A stretch of DNA of 50,719 nucleotides from Clostridia bacterium (GTDB lineage: Bacteria > Bacillota > Clostridia > UMGS1810), in assembly GCA_017481205.1 (NCBI GenBank), contig JAFUPN010000006.1, forward strand, positions 1-50,719, read 5' to 3'. A program made the position numbers and the translations under genes. Of this stretch, positions 7,546 to 16,854 are shown one piece after another; position 1 is the first letter of the stretch, and every line of letters begins with the position of its first letter. The notes beneath the pieces were generated by a model, which was given only the letters and a program-made list of their open reading frames with translations, ran no database searches and had not been told where the DNA came from.

Positions 7546-8367
7546 TTATTTCAGGCTCTGTCTGTATCTGCCGGGAGCCATTCCATACCGCCGGTGAAAT
7601 ACCCTTGTAAAATGAGAAAGATCATAAAAGCCCGAGGACAGAGCTATCTCATTTACAGTAAGATGTGCGTATTCCATCAATGCAACGGCACGTGCCAGAC
7701 GTATATTACTGATATGCTCTGACGGCGATATCCCCAAATGCTCTATGAAAATGCGATACAGATATGTCCTGTCTATACCCACAAAATCCGCCACATCTCC
7801 TACAGATATGCCATAGGAAAAATGATTTTCTATATATCCGAGTGCCAAATTCATATAATGCTCTGCCGAGGCATCGACCTTCTGGCAGCTGTTTGCCCCT
7901 ATGAGCCGGCTCATAACAAGCAAAAAATATCCCAGACAATCATAGCCCTTTGAAGAACGGTTTTTGCCGGAGGAATGCATATTCCACAGCCAGCCTGTTG
8001 TTTCTTCGTCAGTAGGAAAGTCAAAAACAACAATATCATCATTAAGCCCTGCGTTATGTACAAGAATCTGTGCATCAGGACCGTTAAAGGAAGTGTAAAT
8101 ATATTTCCAGGGCTCCGCTTCATCTGCAATATATATATTCGGAATATCAGGAGTAATCATAAATCCCTGCCCCCTGCAAAGCTCATAGTTTTTTCCGTTT
8201 ACACTGTATATTCCCTTGCCCTCAATAATAAAATGGGCGGAATAATCCGGATAAACAAGCTTTCCGCTGGAATGTCCGCTGTGGCATATCTGCAGACCGC
8301 ATTCTATTACCGACAAGCCCTGATTAGACAATTTTTCAAAAGCATAACGCTCTGTTTCATAGCTCAT
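7546..8367 (-). CDS. AraC-family transcriptional regulator
   Basis: A 273-residue protein with an N-terminal cupin-like ligand-binding region (YSAHFIIEGKGIYSVNGKNY, about residues 42-62) and two C-terminal helix-turn-helix motifs (VGDVADFVGIDRTYLYRIF, then NEIALSSGFYDLSHFTRVF with the PGRYR end). The start at 8367 was chosen because AAGGAAGTG lies just upstream; an earlier in-frame start at 8418 has no ribosome site and falls in the promoter. It is divergent from the dehydrogenase at 8567, which it probably regulates together with its own promoter. The ligand is unknown; a sugar is likely from the family and the neighbour. Confidence 0.88.
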   Translation of the reverse strand: MSYETERYAFEKLSNQGLSVIECGLQICHSGHSSGKLVYPDYSAHFIIEGKGIYSVNGKNYELCRGQGFMITPDIPNIYIADEAEPWKYIYTSFNGPDAQILVHNAGLNDDIVVFDFPTDEETTGWLWNMHSSGKNRSSKGYDCLGYFLLVMSRLIGANSCQKVDASAEHYMNLALGYIENHFSYGISVGDVADFVGIDRTYLYRIFIEHLGISPSEHISNIRLARAVALMEYAHLTVNEIALSSGFYDLSHFTRVFHRRYGMAPGRYRQSLK

Positions 8368-8389
8368 GCAATTCACTTCCTTTTTAACA

Positions 8390-8418
8390 ATTTTAACATA
8401 TATACCTTGATTTCTCAA
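8390..8418 (-). promoter_or_regulatory. Promoter of the AraC-type gene
   Basis: On the minus strand TTGAGA (8413-8418), a 17-base spacer and TAAAAT (8390-8395) precede the start codon at 8367 by about 25 bases. Confidence 0.6.
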
Positions 8419-8444
8419 GCAAAATCTTTATTTTTACAACATAT

Positions 8445-8517
8445 ATACATAAATGTATCAACAAATTTACATTTCAATTAATCCTACTTAGATATATAAT
8501 TAATCTGACCTGATTAA
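8445..8517. promoter_or_regulatory. Dyads and promoter upstream of the Gfo/Idh gene
   Basis: A perfect 14-base palindrome ATACATAAATGTAT lies at 8445-8458. A second dyad, TTAATC with GATTAA, lies at 8500-8517. Between them is a perfect -10 box TATAAT (8495-8500) for the plus-strand dehydrogenase gene, with a weak -35 box TTTCAA (8472-8477) 17 bases upstream. The dyads are candidate binding sites for the divergent AraC-type regulator; this is inference from position. Confidence 0.45.
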
Positions 8518-8566
8518 CACCCGGTTACTCAGGATACATTAAATATCAGAGGGAGGATAACTCATA

Positions 8567-9844
8567 ATGAAAGAAAAAATCAGAATAGGCTTTGTGGGCT
8601 GCGGGCAGTTCTGCCGAAAGTTTGTACCACTGTTTCAGGCACATCCGGCAGTTGAATATATAGCTCTCACAGATAAATTCCTCGACAGATGCCTTGATTA
8701 CGACAAGGAATTTCACGTTGACAAAATATTTAATTCCTTCGACGAGATGATTGCCTCGGACGAAATCAACAGCGTAGCAATTTTTACTCAGAGAAACCTT
8801 CACGGAGAAATGGCAATTGCCGCACTCAAGGCAGGCAAGCATGTATACAGTGCTGTCCCCATGGCATTGGATATCGAAGAAATCAAAGAAATTGTACGCC
8901 TTGCAGAAGAAACAGGACTTACATATTCCATGGGCGAAACAGGCATTTACCGTCCTGCGGCAATATACTGCCGGAAAAAGTATTCCACGGGAGAAATGGG
9001 CAGCATGGTATATGCCGAAGCACAGTACAATCATGACATGAAAAGACTGTATGATGTGTTTAAATATACCGAAGGAAAGCAGTGGAAAAAAATGGCAGGT
9101 CTGCCACCGATGTTTTACCCCACTCACTCAACCTCAATGGTACTTTCTGCCGCAAAAACGCACGCAGTAAAGGTGGCGGCATTCGGCTACGAGGATAAGA
9201 TGGATACAGATATATTCGGCGAGGGTCAGAACTACTGGGACAACCCATTGTCAAACACAGCAATGCTGCTTAAGCTTGACAACGGCGGAGTGGCAAGAAT
9301 AAGCGAAAACAGACGAATCGCATGGAATGTCCCCGAAACATACATAACCTCATTTAATGGTACAAAGGCATCCTACGAATGCTCGCTGATGCAGCACAGC
9401 TATATAAAAATGGATGAGCAGGGAGACGCAGAATATACAGATGTCAGCGACCTGCTCAATCCTACCGAGCTGACAAAGCACAAGGGCGAAAAGGACTTTT
9501 TACAGAATGCTGTAAACGGGCGCTGGTCTGAAGGAGAAGCTCCCATACAGATTACAAAAAGACTGCCGGAGGAATTTGAGGCTATAGAGACAGGTCATGC
9601 AGGAACACACAAATTTATGGTTGACGATTTCTGTCAGGCATATGTAACAGGAAAGCTCTCCCCCACCAATGCATGGCAGGCGGCACGATACAACATACCC
9701 GGACTTGTAGCACACCAAAGTGCAATAAGCGGCGGAGCTGTTATGGATGTGCCCGACTGCGGCAATCCTCCCGCTAATCTTGAAGTGCTCTCAGCAGATA
9801 GAGAAGCAAATGAAAACGACTATGAATCATACAGAAAAGCATGA
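8567..9844 (+). CDS. Gfo/Idh/MocA family oxidoreductase
   Basis: A 425-residue NAD(P)-dependent dehydrogenase. The N-terminal Rossmann motif GFVGCGQF is at residues 8-15, followed by the usual second segment (AGKHVYSAVPMALDIEE, near residue 90). The C-terminal substrate domain is present and the protein is somewhat longer than the 350-residue norm. Such enzymes oxidise a sugar, inositol or amino-sugar hydroxyl; the substrate cannot be read from the sequence. GAGGGAGGA precedes the ATG. It is divergent from an AraC-type regulator and 32 bases before an acetyltransferase gene, suggesting a small inducible unit. Confidence 0.88.
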   Translation: MKEKIRIGFVGCGQFCRKFVPLFQAHPAVEYIALTDKFLDRCLDYDKEFHVDKIFNSFDEMIASDEINSVAIFTQRNLHGEMAIAALKAGKHVYSAVPMALDIEEIKEIVRLAEETGLTYSMGETGIYRPAAIYCRKKYSTGEMGSMVYAEAQYNHDMKRLYDVFKYTEGKQWKKMAGLPPMFYPTHSTSMVLSAAKTHAVKVAAFGYEDKMDTDIFGEGQNYWDNPLSNTAMLLKLDNGGVARISENRRIAWNVPETYITSFNGTKASYECSLMQHSYIKMDEQGDAEYTDVSDLLNPTELTKHKGEKDFLQNAVNGRWSEGEAPIQITKRLPEEFEAIETGHAGTHKFMVDDFCQAYVTGKLSPTNAWQAARYNIPGLVAHQSAISGGAVMDVPDCGNPPANLEVLSADREANENDYESYRKA

Positions 9845-9876
9845 AAGCCCATTAACAGAAACAGGAGAATATAAAA

Positions 9877-10389
9877 ATGGAACAGTTACCACAGTTAATT
9901 ATGAGACATTCGATGCTTGAAAAGCTGCCTCCCCTCTCTCTGCCTTATGGGGTGAGCCTTCACAGCCATACAGAAGGGTTGGACAGGGAATGGGAAAGGC
10001 TTATTGAATCAGCCTTCGGAATGCGTTTTTCCTTTGAGGATTTTATAGTAAAGGGCGGCGGATATATGCCGGAATATGTGTTGTATTTAAGTGAAAACGG
10101 AAAAGCAATTGCAACTGCAACCGCTATAGAAAACGAAAAATATCCCGGAGAAGGATGGTTTCGTATGGTAGGGGTTGACCCGGACAGCCGAGGAAAGGGA
10201 GCAGGCAGATTGATATGCCTTGCAGCATTACATTCACTTGCCGCAAGGGGTTATAAGACAGCACTTCTCTCTACGGATGACGAGAGAATACCTGCAATCA
10301 GCCTGTACTACAGCCTGGGCTTCCGACCGGTATACAGCCACGAAAGTCACGAGGAGCGATGGAAAAAGATTTTACCGGAAATCAAATAA
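9877..10389 (+). CDS. GNAT-family N-acetyltransferase
   Basis: A 170-residue protein with the GNAT acetyl-CoA binding motif A (VGVDPDSRGKGAGRLI, about residues 98-113) and the following helix and strand (ALHSLAARGYKTALL, then AISLYYSLGFRPVY). It should transfer an acetyl group from acetyl-CoA to an amine of unknown identity. AGGAG lies upstream of the ATG. It follows the dehydrogenase by 32 bases and is probably co-transcribed. Just after its stop codon comes a terminator-like stem interrupted by a repeat element. Confidence 0.85.
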   Translation: MEQLPQLIMRHSMLEKLPPLSLPYGVSLHSHTEGLDREWERLIESAFGMRFSFEDFIVKGGGYMPEYVLYLSENGKAIATATAIENEKYPGEGWFRMVGVDPDSRGKGAGRLICLAALHSLAARGYKTALLSTDDERIPAISLYYSLGFRPVYSHESHEERWKKILPEIK

Positions 10390-10400
10390 TAACAAAAATG

Positions 10401-10590
10401 CTGTACACAGTGGATATCACAGACTGTCGAATAATTCAATTATCACGCAGAAGGGCCCGGTGGGGGACGTACATGAAAGGCTAAAAGCCCCGTGGCACGG
10501 TGCATTTATGTGCCATGGCATGTACGTTCCCACAACCGGGCGAACAAAATCACTAATTATTCGATAGTCTGACCACACTACTGTGTACAG
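10401..10590. repeat. Family 2 inverted-repeat element lodged in a terminator-like stem
   Basis: The outer arms CTGTACACAGT (10401-10411) and ACTGTGTACAG (10580-10590) pair perfectly and are flanked by an A-run and by CTTTTT, as an intrinsic terminator would be. Inside lies an element with 17-base terminal inverted repeats, CAGACTGTCGAATAATT (10420-10436) and AATTATTCGATAGTCTG (10555-10571), with one mismatch. Its inner side shares about 40 bases (reverse orientation, GATTTTGTTCGCCCGG core) with the element at 40208-40480. No coding potential. It lies directly after the acetyltransferase gene. Confidence 0.75.
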
Positions 10591-10759
10591 CTTTTTATTA
10601 GCCGAAAGAGGATAATCCGAACCCGCCTTAAACAGCACAATTCCGGCATCTTTCGGTTTGTCATCTTCGCAAGGCGCCAGCCCGTCAAAACCGACAAACT
10701 GAAAGCTTTTAAAAATTTCAAATGTCAGGCAGTGAGAGTTCGAGTTCTGTCACACTAAA
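10591..10759. repeat. Second repeat module between the element and the Na/Pi transporter gene
   Basis: No gene is seen. AGCCGAAAGA followed by TAATCCGAACC (10600-10622) recurs at 40299-40321 inside the other family 2 copy. CCGAAAGA (10602-10609) can pair with TCTTTCGG (10649-10656). The remainder to 10759 shows no recognised structure and no clear terminator for the minus-strand transporter gene. Confidence 0.5.
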
Positions 10760-12502
10760 TCATATTGCATATTTAGCAGAAAATTCTTCATACATTTTCT
10801 TATAATCGGCGCTATCGGTACGCGCAATTCTGAGAGATTCATGAATATTCATATTATCATTTTCTGCATCTACAACACAGCCTGCAATATTGGAGCAATG
10901 GTCTGAGCATCTTTCGAGATTGGTGAGAAGATCAGCCCATACAAAGCCTGCTTCGATTGTACATTCATTTTTCTGCAGTCTCTTGATGTGTCTTGAACGC
11001 ATTTTTTCCTTAAGCTTATCAATAACCTCTTCCATAGGCTCAACCTTGGATGCAGCTTCGAGATTGTTGTTTAAAAAGGCATCCAGAGACAGGTCAAGAA
11101 TCTCGCTGACAGCATTTATAAGAACCTTCATCTCAGCCTTACCCTCAGGAGAGAACTCCATACCTTTATCTCTGAGCTCCTCAGCAGATTCCAGCACGTT
11201 TATACTGTGGTCAGAAATACGCTCAAAATCACCTATAACCTTGAGAAGCTTTGCCACCTCAACACTCTCCTGAGCACTTATCTGATGACCGCTGAGCTTG
11301 ACAAGATATGTACCAAGCACATCCTCATAGTGGTCGGCCTCGCCCTCTGCTTTGCGAAGAAGCTTCGCCTCTTCGGCATCGTAGCTGCTTAATGAAAGCA
11401 TGGCTTTTTTGAAGCAGTCAACAACGGAAAGAGCCATATCCATGGTATGATTAAGGCACATTTCCATAGCGGCAGGAGGAGTAGCGAGAAAACGCTCGTC
11501 AAGAGCAAGCTTGCTCTCTTCATCTGCACCCTCCGGAACAAGCTTATATGCAATAAACTCCAGAACGCCGGACATGGGGAAGAGAATAAGTGTGCATATA
11601 ATATTGAATGCCGAATGTGCTACAGCGATACCGACGGGAGAAACAGCTTGGTCCATAATTGCCGGAGCGAAAATTATATCAACAATCCAATATACAATAA
11701 GAAGCATCACAGTACCGATTATATTGAAAAACAGATGCACAAAGGCGGCACGCTTTGCATTTTTGTTTGTACCGAAGGATGAAAGAATCGCAGTGATACA
11801 GGTACCGATATTCTGACCCATGATAATGGGAATAGCAGCGCCAAAGGATACCTGCCCTGTGAGAGCCAGCGCCTGAAGAATACCTACGGATGCGGAACTG
11901 GACTGGATAATCCCAGTCAGGATAGCACCTGCCAACACACCGAGAATAGGGTTTCTGAACATAAGAAACATCTGCTGGAACTGCTCTACTTCTGAAAGCC
12001 CCTTAACTGCACCGGACATAATATCCATACCGAACATGAGGGTAGCAAAGCCAAGGAGAATGGTTCCGGTATCATTTTTCTTGCTGTTCTTGCTGAACAT
12101 GGAGAAAATAATACCAATCAAAGCGAGAATAGGGGTAAACGACATCGGCTTGAACATCTGAACAATAATGTTTCCGCTGTCTATACCGGTCAGGCTGAGA
12201 ATCCATGCAGTAACAGTTGTACCGATGTTTGCTCCCATAATAACGTTAATTGCCTGCTTGAGAGTCATAAGACCGGAATTAACAAAGCCAACTACCATAA
12301 CGGTTGTAGCAGAAGAGCTCTGTATAACCGATGTGACAGCGAGACCGGTAAAAAGTCCCACAAGCTTGCCGGTGGTAAGCTTGCTCAGAAGTGTTCTGAG
12401 GCTACTGCCAGCACGGCGCTCCAGTGCCTGTCCCATGATATTCATACCGAACAAAAACAGGCATAGACCGCCTATCATGGTAAGAATGTCAAACAAATCC
12501 AT
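10760..12502 (-). CDS. Na/Pi cotransporter family protein with C-terminal PhoU domain
   Basis: A 580-residue membrane protein of the NptA/SLC34-like family. The two inverted repeats each hold the QSSSA motif (SVIQSSSATTVM near residue 60; GIIQSSSASVGIL near 198) and GxNIGT segments (GANIGTTVTA, GQNIGTCITA). About eight spans fill residues 1-330. The C-terminal 230 residues are helical and PhoU-like (MDMALSVVDCFKKAM...). It probably imports phosphate with Na+, which suits a cell that pumps Na+ with the oad complex. AGGAAGG precedes the ATG. It stands alone with its own promoter. Confidence 0.9.
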   Translation of the reverse strand: MDLFDILTMIGGLCLFLFGMNIMGQALERRAGSSLRTLLSKLTTGKLVGLFTGLAVTSVIQSSSATTVMVVGFVNSGLMTLKQAINVIMGANIGTTVTAWILSLTGIDSGNIIVQMFKPMSFTPILALIGIIFSMFSKNSKKNDTGTILLGFATLMFGMDIMSGAVKGLSEVEQFQQMFLMFRNPILGVLAGAILTGIIQSSSASVGILQALALTGQVSFGAAIPIIMGQNIGTCITAILSSFGTNKNAKRAAFVHLFFNIIGTVMLLIVYWIVDIIFAPAIMDQAVSPVGIAVAHSAFNIICTLILFPMSGVLEFIAYKLVPEGADEESKLALDERFLATPPAAMEMCLNHTMDMALSVVDCFKKAMLSLSSYDAEEAKLLRKAEGEADHYEDVLGTYLVKLSGHQISAQESVEVAKLLKVIGDFERISDHSINVLESAEELRDKGMEFSPEGKAEMKVLINAVSEILDLSLDAFLNNNLEAASKVEPMEEVIDKLKEKMRSRHIKRLQKNECTIEAGFVWADLLTNLERCSDHCSNIAGCVVDAENDNMNIHESLRIARTDSADYKKMYEEFSAKYAI

Positions 12503-12554
12503 AAGTATTAACCTTCCTTTCTGTTTTAAAAGAACTCAATTTACTTCATTATAA

Positions 12555-12584
12555 ATTGTATCACAAAACAGCAAAAAACGTCAA
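12555..12584 (-). promoter_or_regulatory. Promoter of the Na/Pi transporter gene
   Basis: On the minus strand TTGACG (12579-12584), an 18-base spacer and TACAAT (12555-12560) lie about 50 bases before the start codon. Confidence 0.55.
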
Positions 12585-12622
12585 TAAATTTACCCAAGGG
12601 TTAACATACAATTAACATGCCC

Positions 12623-13906
12623 CTATTTCCCTGTCAGTTCAAGACAATGTGCACGTACCTCTCCCACCAGATACAGTGAGCCGAAAACACATACTGCACC
12701 GCCTTCGGTATTATGCTCCCATGCATAGTCAACCGCTTTGCGGCAATCGCTGATATATATACTGTCGGGGCAGTAATTCTGCGCGCAGTTAAACACAGCC
12801 CGGCTGTCGGTCTGGCGGTAGCTGGGTACATCAGTTACTATTATTCTGGCATCGGCAGAGCAGATTTGCTCTACAGTATCCTCAAAATCCTTGTCATTGA
12901 GCATACCGAAAACAAAGGTCTTTTTATAATCTCCCAACAAATTGTTAACCTCATTTACAAGAGATGTAACCCCATGGCTATTGTGAGCACCGTCAAGAAC
13001 CATTATCCCTTTTTCGCATCCAAGGACTTCAAAACGGCATTTCCATGACGCACACCTAAGACCTTCACATATATCTGACAGTGCAAGGGGCAATACATCT
13101 GACACTGCAGATATAATATCAAGAGCCGTAAGAGCATTTTTTGTCTGATACTCCCCTGCAAGAGAAAGCCGGTAATCAACACCCTTGTATGTAAACTCCG
13201 AGCCATCAAGGCTTCTGCTCACATTCTCCGCTCCCAGGCTGACATCACTGACAATAGGTGCAGCTTTCTCCGCACACACTCTGCTTATCACATCCAGCGC
13301 AGGTGCCGCCATGTCATGAAACAGAGCAACAGGCACTCCTTCTTTGATTATCCCTGCCTTTTCGGCGGCGATTTTTTCTATAGTATCTCCCAGTATCGAC
13401 ACATGGTCCATGCCTATGGCGCAGATGGCACAGCAAAGAGGATTTTTTACAATATTGGTAGAATCCAGTCTGCCGCCGAGACCCGTCTCAAGGACAACAA
13501 CATCACAGTTTTCTTCGGCAAAAAACAAAAATCCCATTGCAGTTATAAATTCAAACTCAATAGGATAAAAATCGGGTATGCTGTCACAGGCATTTTTTAC
13601 CCGATTGGTATAGCTTATTAATTTTTCGCTGCTTATATTTTTGCCGTTTATCTGTATCCTTTCGTTAAAAAGCTCGATATAAGGTGAGGTATATAACCCC
13701 ACCTTATACCGTGTTTTAAGCATACTTGATACCATGCAGGACACAGAGCCTTTGCCGTTGGTTCCGGCAATATGTATTGCGCGGATTTTGCTCTCAGGAT
13801 TTCCCAGAGCATCGCAAAGCCTTGTGATATTGTCAAGACCTGACTTTTTGCCGAATTTACCGAGAGAATGGATATATTCAATACATTCCTTTTCGGTTTT
13901 AAGCAT
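12623..13906 (-). CDS. folC: Bifunctional folylpolyglutamate/dihydrofolate synthase
   Basis: A 427-residue Mur-ligase-type ATPase that adds glutamate to folates. The P-loop GTNGKGS is at residues 48-54. GMDHVSILGDT and AAEKAGIIKEG follow in the central domain, and DGAHNSHG lies in the C-terminal domain. Length is typical. GGTGAT lies just before the ATG, and the gene begins 11 bases after the valS stop codon, so the two are co-transcribed, an arrangement common in Firmicutes. Confidence 0.95.
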   Translation of the reverse strand: MLKTEKECIEYIHSLGKFGKKSGLDNITRLCDALGNPESKIRAIHIAGTNGKGSVSCMVSSMLKTRYKVGLYTSPYIELFNERIQINGKNISSEKLISYTNRVKNACDSIPDFYPIEFEFITAMGFLFFAEENCDVVVLETGLGGRLDSTNIVKNPLCCAICAIGMDHVSILGDTIEKIAAEKAGIIKEGVPVALFHDMAAPALDVISRVCAEKAAPIVSDVSLGAENVSRSLDGSEFTYKGVDYRLSLAGEYQTKNALTALDIISAVSDVLPLALSDICEGLRCASWKCRFEVLGCEKGIMVLDGAHNSHGVTSLVNEVNNLLGDYKKTFVFGMLNDKDFEDTVEQICSADARIIVTDVPSYRQTDSRAVFNCAQNYCPDSIYISDCRKAVDYAWEHNTEGGAVCVFGSLYLVGEVRAHCLELTGK

Positions 13907-13917
13907 CCGGTATCACC

Positions 13918-16548
13918 TTATTTCATTTTTTCTATGCTTTCCAACACCTTGGAGAGCATTTCTTTATATTTTTCGCCTTTTTCTCTTTCCTCGGCAACAA
14001 CCTTTTCGGGTGCCTTTGCAACAAAGCCGGGATTGCTCAGCTTGCCTTCAACACGCTTGATTTCACCCTCAAGGCGCTTTTTCTCGTCATTGAGACGTGC
14101 AAGCTCTTTTTCCTTATCAACCAGTTCATCAAGAGGTATAAAGATTTCTGCTCCGGGAGCAATGGCGGTAACCGCATTTTCGTCAATACCTGCCTTATTG
14201 CTCTGAATAACTGTTTCAGATGCACTTGCAAGCTTCTCAAAGAAAATTTCTGTGCCTTCAAACACCTTTGTATCCTGAGCTACGATTATAACCTTGGCTT
14301 TCTTTGAGGGAACAACATTCATCTGTGTTCTTAAGTTTCTGATAGCCTTGATAGCCTCCATAACGGTGCCCATGCACTTTTCGTCCTCTTCAAAGCAGAG
14401 GGCTTCGTCATACTCGGGCCACTTGGAAATCATGATGCTCTCTTCACCTGTGGGAAGGTAGCTGAAGATTTCCTCTGTGATAAAGGGCATGAAGGGATGC
14501 AGGAGCTTGAGAGAGTTTGCCAGTACATATGCAAGAACCTTCTGTGCGGTTTTCTCTGTACCGTCTTTTGCATAAAGTCTGGGCTTAACCAGCTCAATGT
14601 ACCAGTCACAGTAGTTGTCCCAGATAAAGTCATAAAGCTTGCTTACGGCAATACCCAGCTCAAACTTGTCTATATTATCGCCAACTTCCTTGGCAACCTT
14701 ATTGAATACAGAAAGTATCCATTTATCCTCAACTCTGAGCTCTGAGTTGTCGGGGAGCTCTATTGAATCTATATCAAGATTCATCATAAGAAATCTTGAT
14801 GCATTCCATATTTTATTTGCAAAGTTACGGCTTGCTTCTACTCTCTCCTTGTAGTATCTCATATCGTTTCCGGGAGAGTTACCTGTTGCAAGGGTAAATC
14901 TCAGTGCATCTGCACCATATTCGGCAATAACCTCCAAGGGGTCAATACCGTTGCCCAGGGATTTGCTCATCTTTCTGCCCTGGCTGTCTCTGACAATACC
15001 GTGGATAAACACATGCTCAAAAGGAGCCTTGCCTGTTTGCTCAAGAGCAGAGAAAATCATTCTCGCAACCCAGAAGAAGATTATATCATAGCCTGTAACC
15101 AGTGTTGCTGTAGGATAAAAATACTTATAATCCTCAGTTTCATTGGGCCAGCCCAGTGTTGAGAAGGGCCAGAGAGCAGAGCTGAACCATGTATCCAGTA
15201 CGTCGTTGTCCTGCTTTACAGCACCGCCGCACTTAGGACATTTTTCAATATGCTCCTTGGAAACGGTGGTCTCGCCGCAGTCATCGCAGTAATATGCAGG
15301 GATTCTGTGACCCCACCAGAGCTGACGTGAAATACACCAGTCATGTACATTTTCCATCCAATTGAGATATGTCTTAGAAAATCTGTCGGGAACAAATTTT
15401 ACTGTGCCGTCCTTTACAACCTCAATTGCCTTTTGCGCAAGAGGCTTCATCTTTACAAACCACTGCTTTGAAATAATAGGCTCAACAGTGGTGCCGCAGC
15501 GATAGCACTGACCAACATTGTGGCTATGGGGTACGACCTTAACCAGGAGTCCCTGAGCATCCAAGTCCTCAATCATTGCCTTGCGGCATTCGTAGCGATC
15601 CATACCCTCATACTTGCCTGCGTGCTTATTCATGGTGGCATCGTCATTCATAACCTTAATCTGCTCAAGGTTATGACGGAGACCAACCTCAAAGTCATTG
15701 GGGTCATGTGCAGGAGTGATTTTAACACAGCCTGTACCGAACTCAAGGTCAACATATTCATCGGCAATAACGGGAATTTCTCTGCCAACCAGCGGGAGAA
15801 TAAGAGTCTTGCCCACAAGGTCTGAATATCTTTCGTCATTGGGATTAACTGCAACTGCAGTATCGCCGAAGAGTGTTTCGGGTCTGGTAGTTGCGATTTC
15901 AACAAAGCGGTCGCTGTCCTTTACGGGATATTTAATATGCCAGAAATTGCCCTCGTGCTCCTCATACTCAACCTCTGCATCGGAAAGAGCAGTGATACAG
16001 TGAGGACACCAGTTAATAATTCTGTGACCCTGATATATAAGGTCTTTTTTATAAAGCTTTACAAAAACCTCTTTTACAGCTTCGGAGCAGCCTTCATCCA
16101 TAGTGAAGCGTTCTCTTGACCATGCGCAGGAGGAGCCCAGCTTTTTGAGCTGATTTATAATACGGTTTCCATACTGATGCTTCCAGTCCCACACGCGCTC
16201 TAAGAATTTCTCCCTGCCGAGGTCATATCTGGTAAGTCCCTCGCCGCGGAGAACCTCTTCTACCTTAATCTGGGTAGCGATGCCCGCATGGTCTGTGCCG
16301 GGAATCCACAGTGCCGCATAGCCTTTCATTCTCTTATATCTGATAAGTATATCCTGAAGTGTTTCGTCCAGGGCATGTCCCATATGGAGCTGACCTGTAA
16401 CATTCGGAGGAGGAATTACTATAGTATATGGCTTTTTCTTGCTGTCGGGCTCCGCCTCAAAATATTTTTTATCAACCCAGTTTGCATATATTTTGTCCTC
16501 AACCTGTGACGGGTCATAGGTCTTTGGCAATTCTCTCTTATTTTCCAC
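13918..16548 (-). CDS. valS: Valyl-tRNA synthetase
   Basis: A class I synthetase of about 876 residues. The HIGH motif appears as HMGHA near residue 55, a Cys-rich zinc region (CDDCG...CPKCGG) lies mid-protein, the KMSKS motif is exact near residue 520, and the C-terminal coiled coil ([20 protein letters not shown]) is present. The GTG at 16548 was preferred because GGAAAGGA lies 12 bases upstream and the protein then begins [13 protein letters not shown], like homologues. An ATG at 16590 is in frame but has no ribosome site and sits one base after the preceding stop codon; coupled translation from it cannot be excluded. No T-box leader is seen, so control is probably from an upstream operon promoter. 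Confidence 0.93.
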   Translation of the reverse strand: MENKRELPKTYDPSQVEDKIYANWVDKKYFEAEPDSKKKPYTIVIPPPNVTGQLHMGHALDETLQDILIRYKRMKGYAALWIPGTDHAGIATQIKVEEVLRGEGLTRYDLGREKFLERVWDWKHQYGNRIINQLKKLGSSCAWSRERFTMDEGCSEAVKEVFVKLYKKDLIYQGHRIINWCPHCITALSDAEVEYEEHEGNFWHIKYPVKDSDRFVEIATTRPETLFGDTAVAVNPNDERYSDLVGKTLILPLVGREIPVIADEYVDLEFGTGCVKITPAHDPNDFEVGLRHNLEQIKVMNDDATMNKHAGKYEGMDRYECRKAMIEDLDAQGLLVKVVPHSHNVGQCYRCGTTVEPIISKQWFVKMKPLAQKAIEVVKDGTVKFVPDRFSKTYLNWMENVHDWCISRQLWWGHRIPAYYCDDCGETTVSKEHIEKCPKCGGAVKQDNDVLDTWFSSALWPFSTLGWPNETEDYKYFYPTATLVTGYDIIFFWVARMIFSALEQTGKAPFEHVFIHGIVRDSQGRKMSKSLGNGIDPLEVIAEYGADALRFTLATGNSPGNDMRYYKERVEASRNFANKIWNASRFLMMNLDIDSIELPDNSELRVEDKWILSVFNKVAKEVGDNIDKFELGIAVSKLYDFIWDNYCDWYIELVKPRLYAKDGTEKTAQKVLAYVLANSLKLLHPFMPFITEEIFSYLPTGEESIMISKWPEYDEALCFEEDEKCMGTVMEAIKAIRNLRTQMNVVPSKKAKVIIVAQDTKVFEGTEIFFEKLASASETVIQSNKAGIDENAVTAIAPGAEIFIPLDELVDKEKELARLNDEKKRLEGEIKRVEGKLSNPGFVAKAPEKVVAEEREKGEKYKEMLSKVLESIEKMK

Positions 16549-16591
16549 TTTTGTTTCAAATCCTTTCCCACTGCAGAAAAACATCTGCATA

Positions 16592-16774
16592 TTATTTTAT
16601 CACAAATGTAATTATCGCCGCTATTATAACAATCACAAAGCCAATGCTTTTGATTACTACAATATCCTTTTCGTCAGGCTCCCGTCTGAAAATTACAGGT
16701 GCCACCTTTGAGGAGCCGAAAGCTGTGACAGCTCCCAGAAGAAGCAGAATTACTACTACGATTTTGGTTATCAC
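16592..16774 (-). CDS. Small two-span membrane protein upstream of valS
   Basis: A 60-residue protein of unknown function with two hydrophobic helices (about residues 3-20 and 41-59) joined by a charged loop (RREPDEKD). It starts with GTG and has a strong AAGGAG upstream. It lies 80 bases after pfkA and almost touches valS. I do not recognise a family. The good ribosome site and conserved spacing support a real gene. Confidence 0.6.
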   Translation of the reverse strand: MITKIVVVILLLLGAVTAFGSSKVAPVIFRREPDEKDIVVIKSIGFVIVIIAAIITFVIK

Positions 16775-16854
16775 TGTACCGTCTCCTTGCTTTTTTTACT
16801 GTTTCTGTCAGACAATATGCAGGGACGGCCTGACGGTCGTCCCGTTAAATCAGA

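Noticed and set aside
16822..16843. GGGACG/CGTCCC hairpin as terminator of pfkA
   Set aside because: No U-run follows on the transcribed strand; it may still affect mRNA stability.
16549..16854. T-box riboswitch ahead of valS
   Set aside because: The region is occupied by a small gene and short gaps; no specifier loop or TGGNACC-type T-box sequence is seen.
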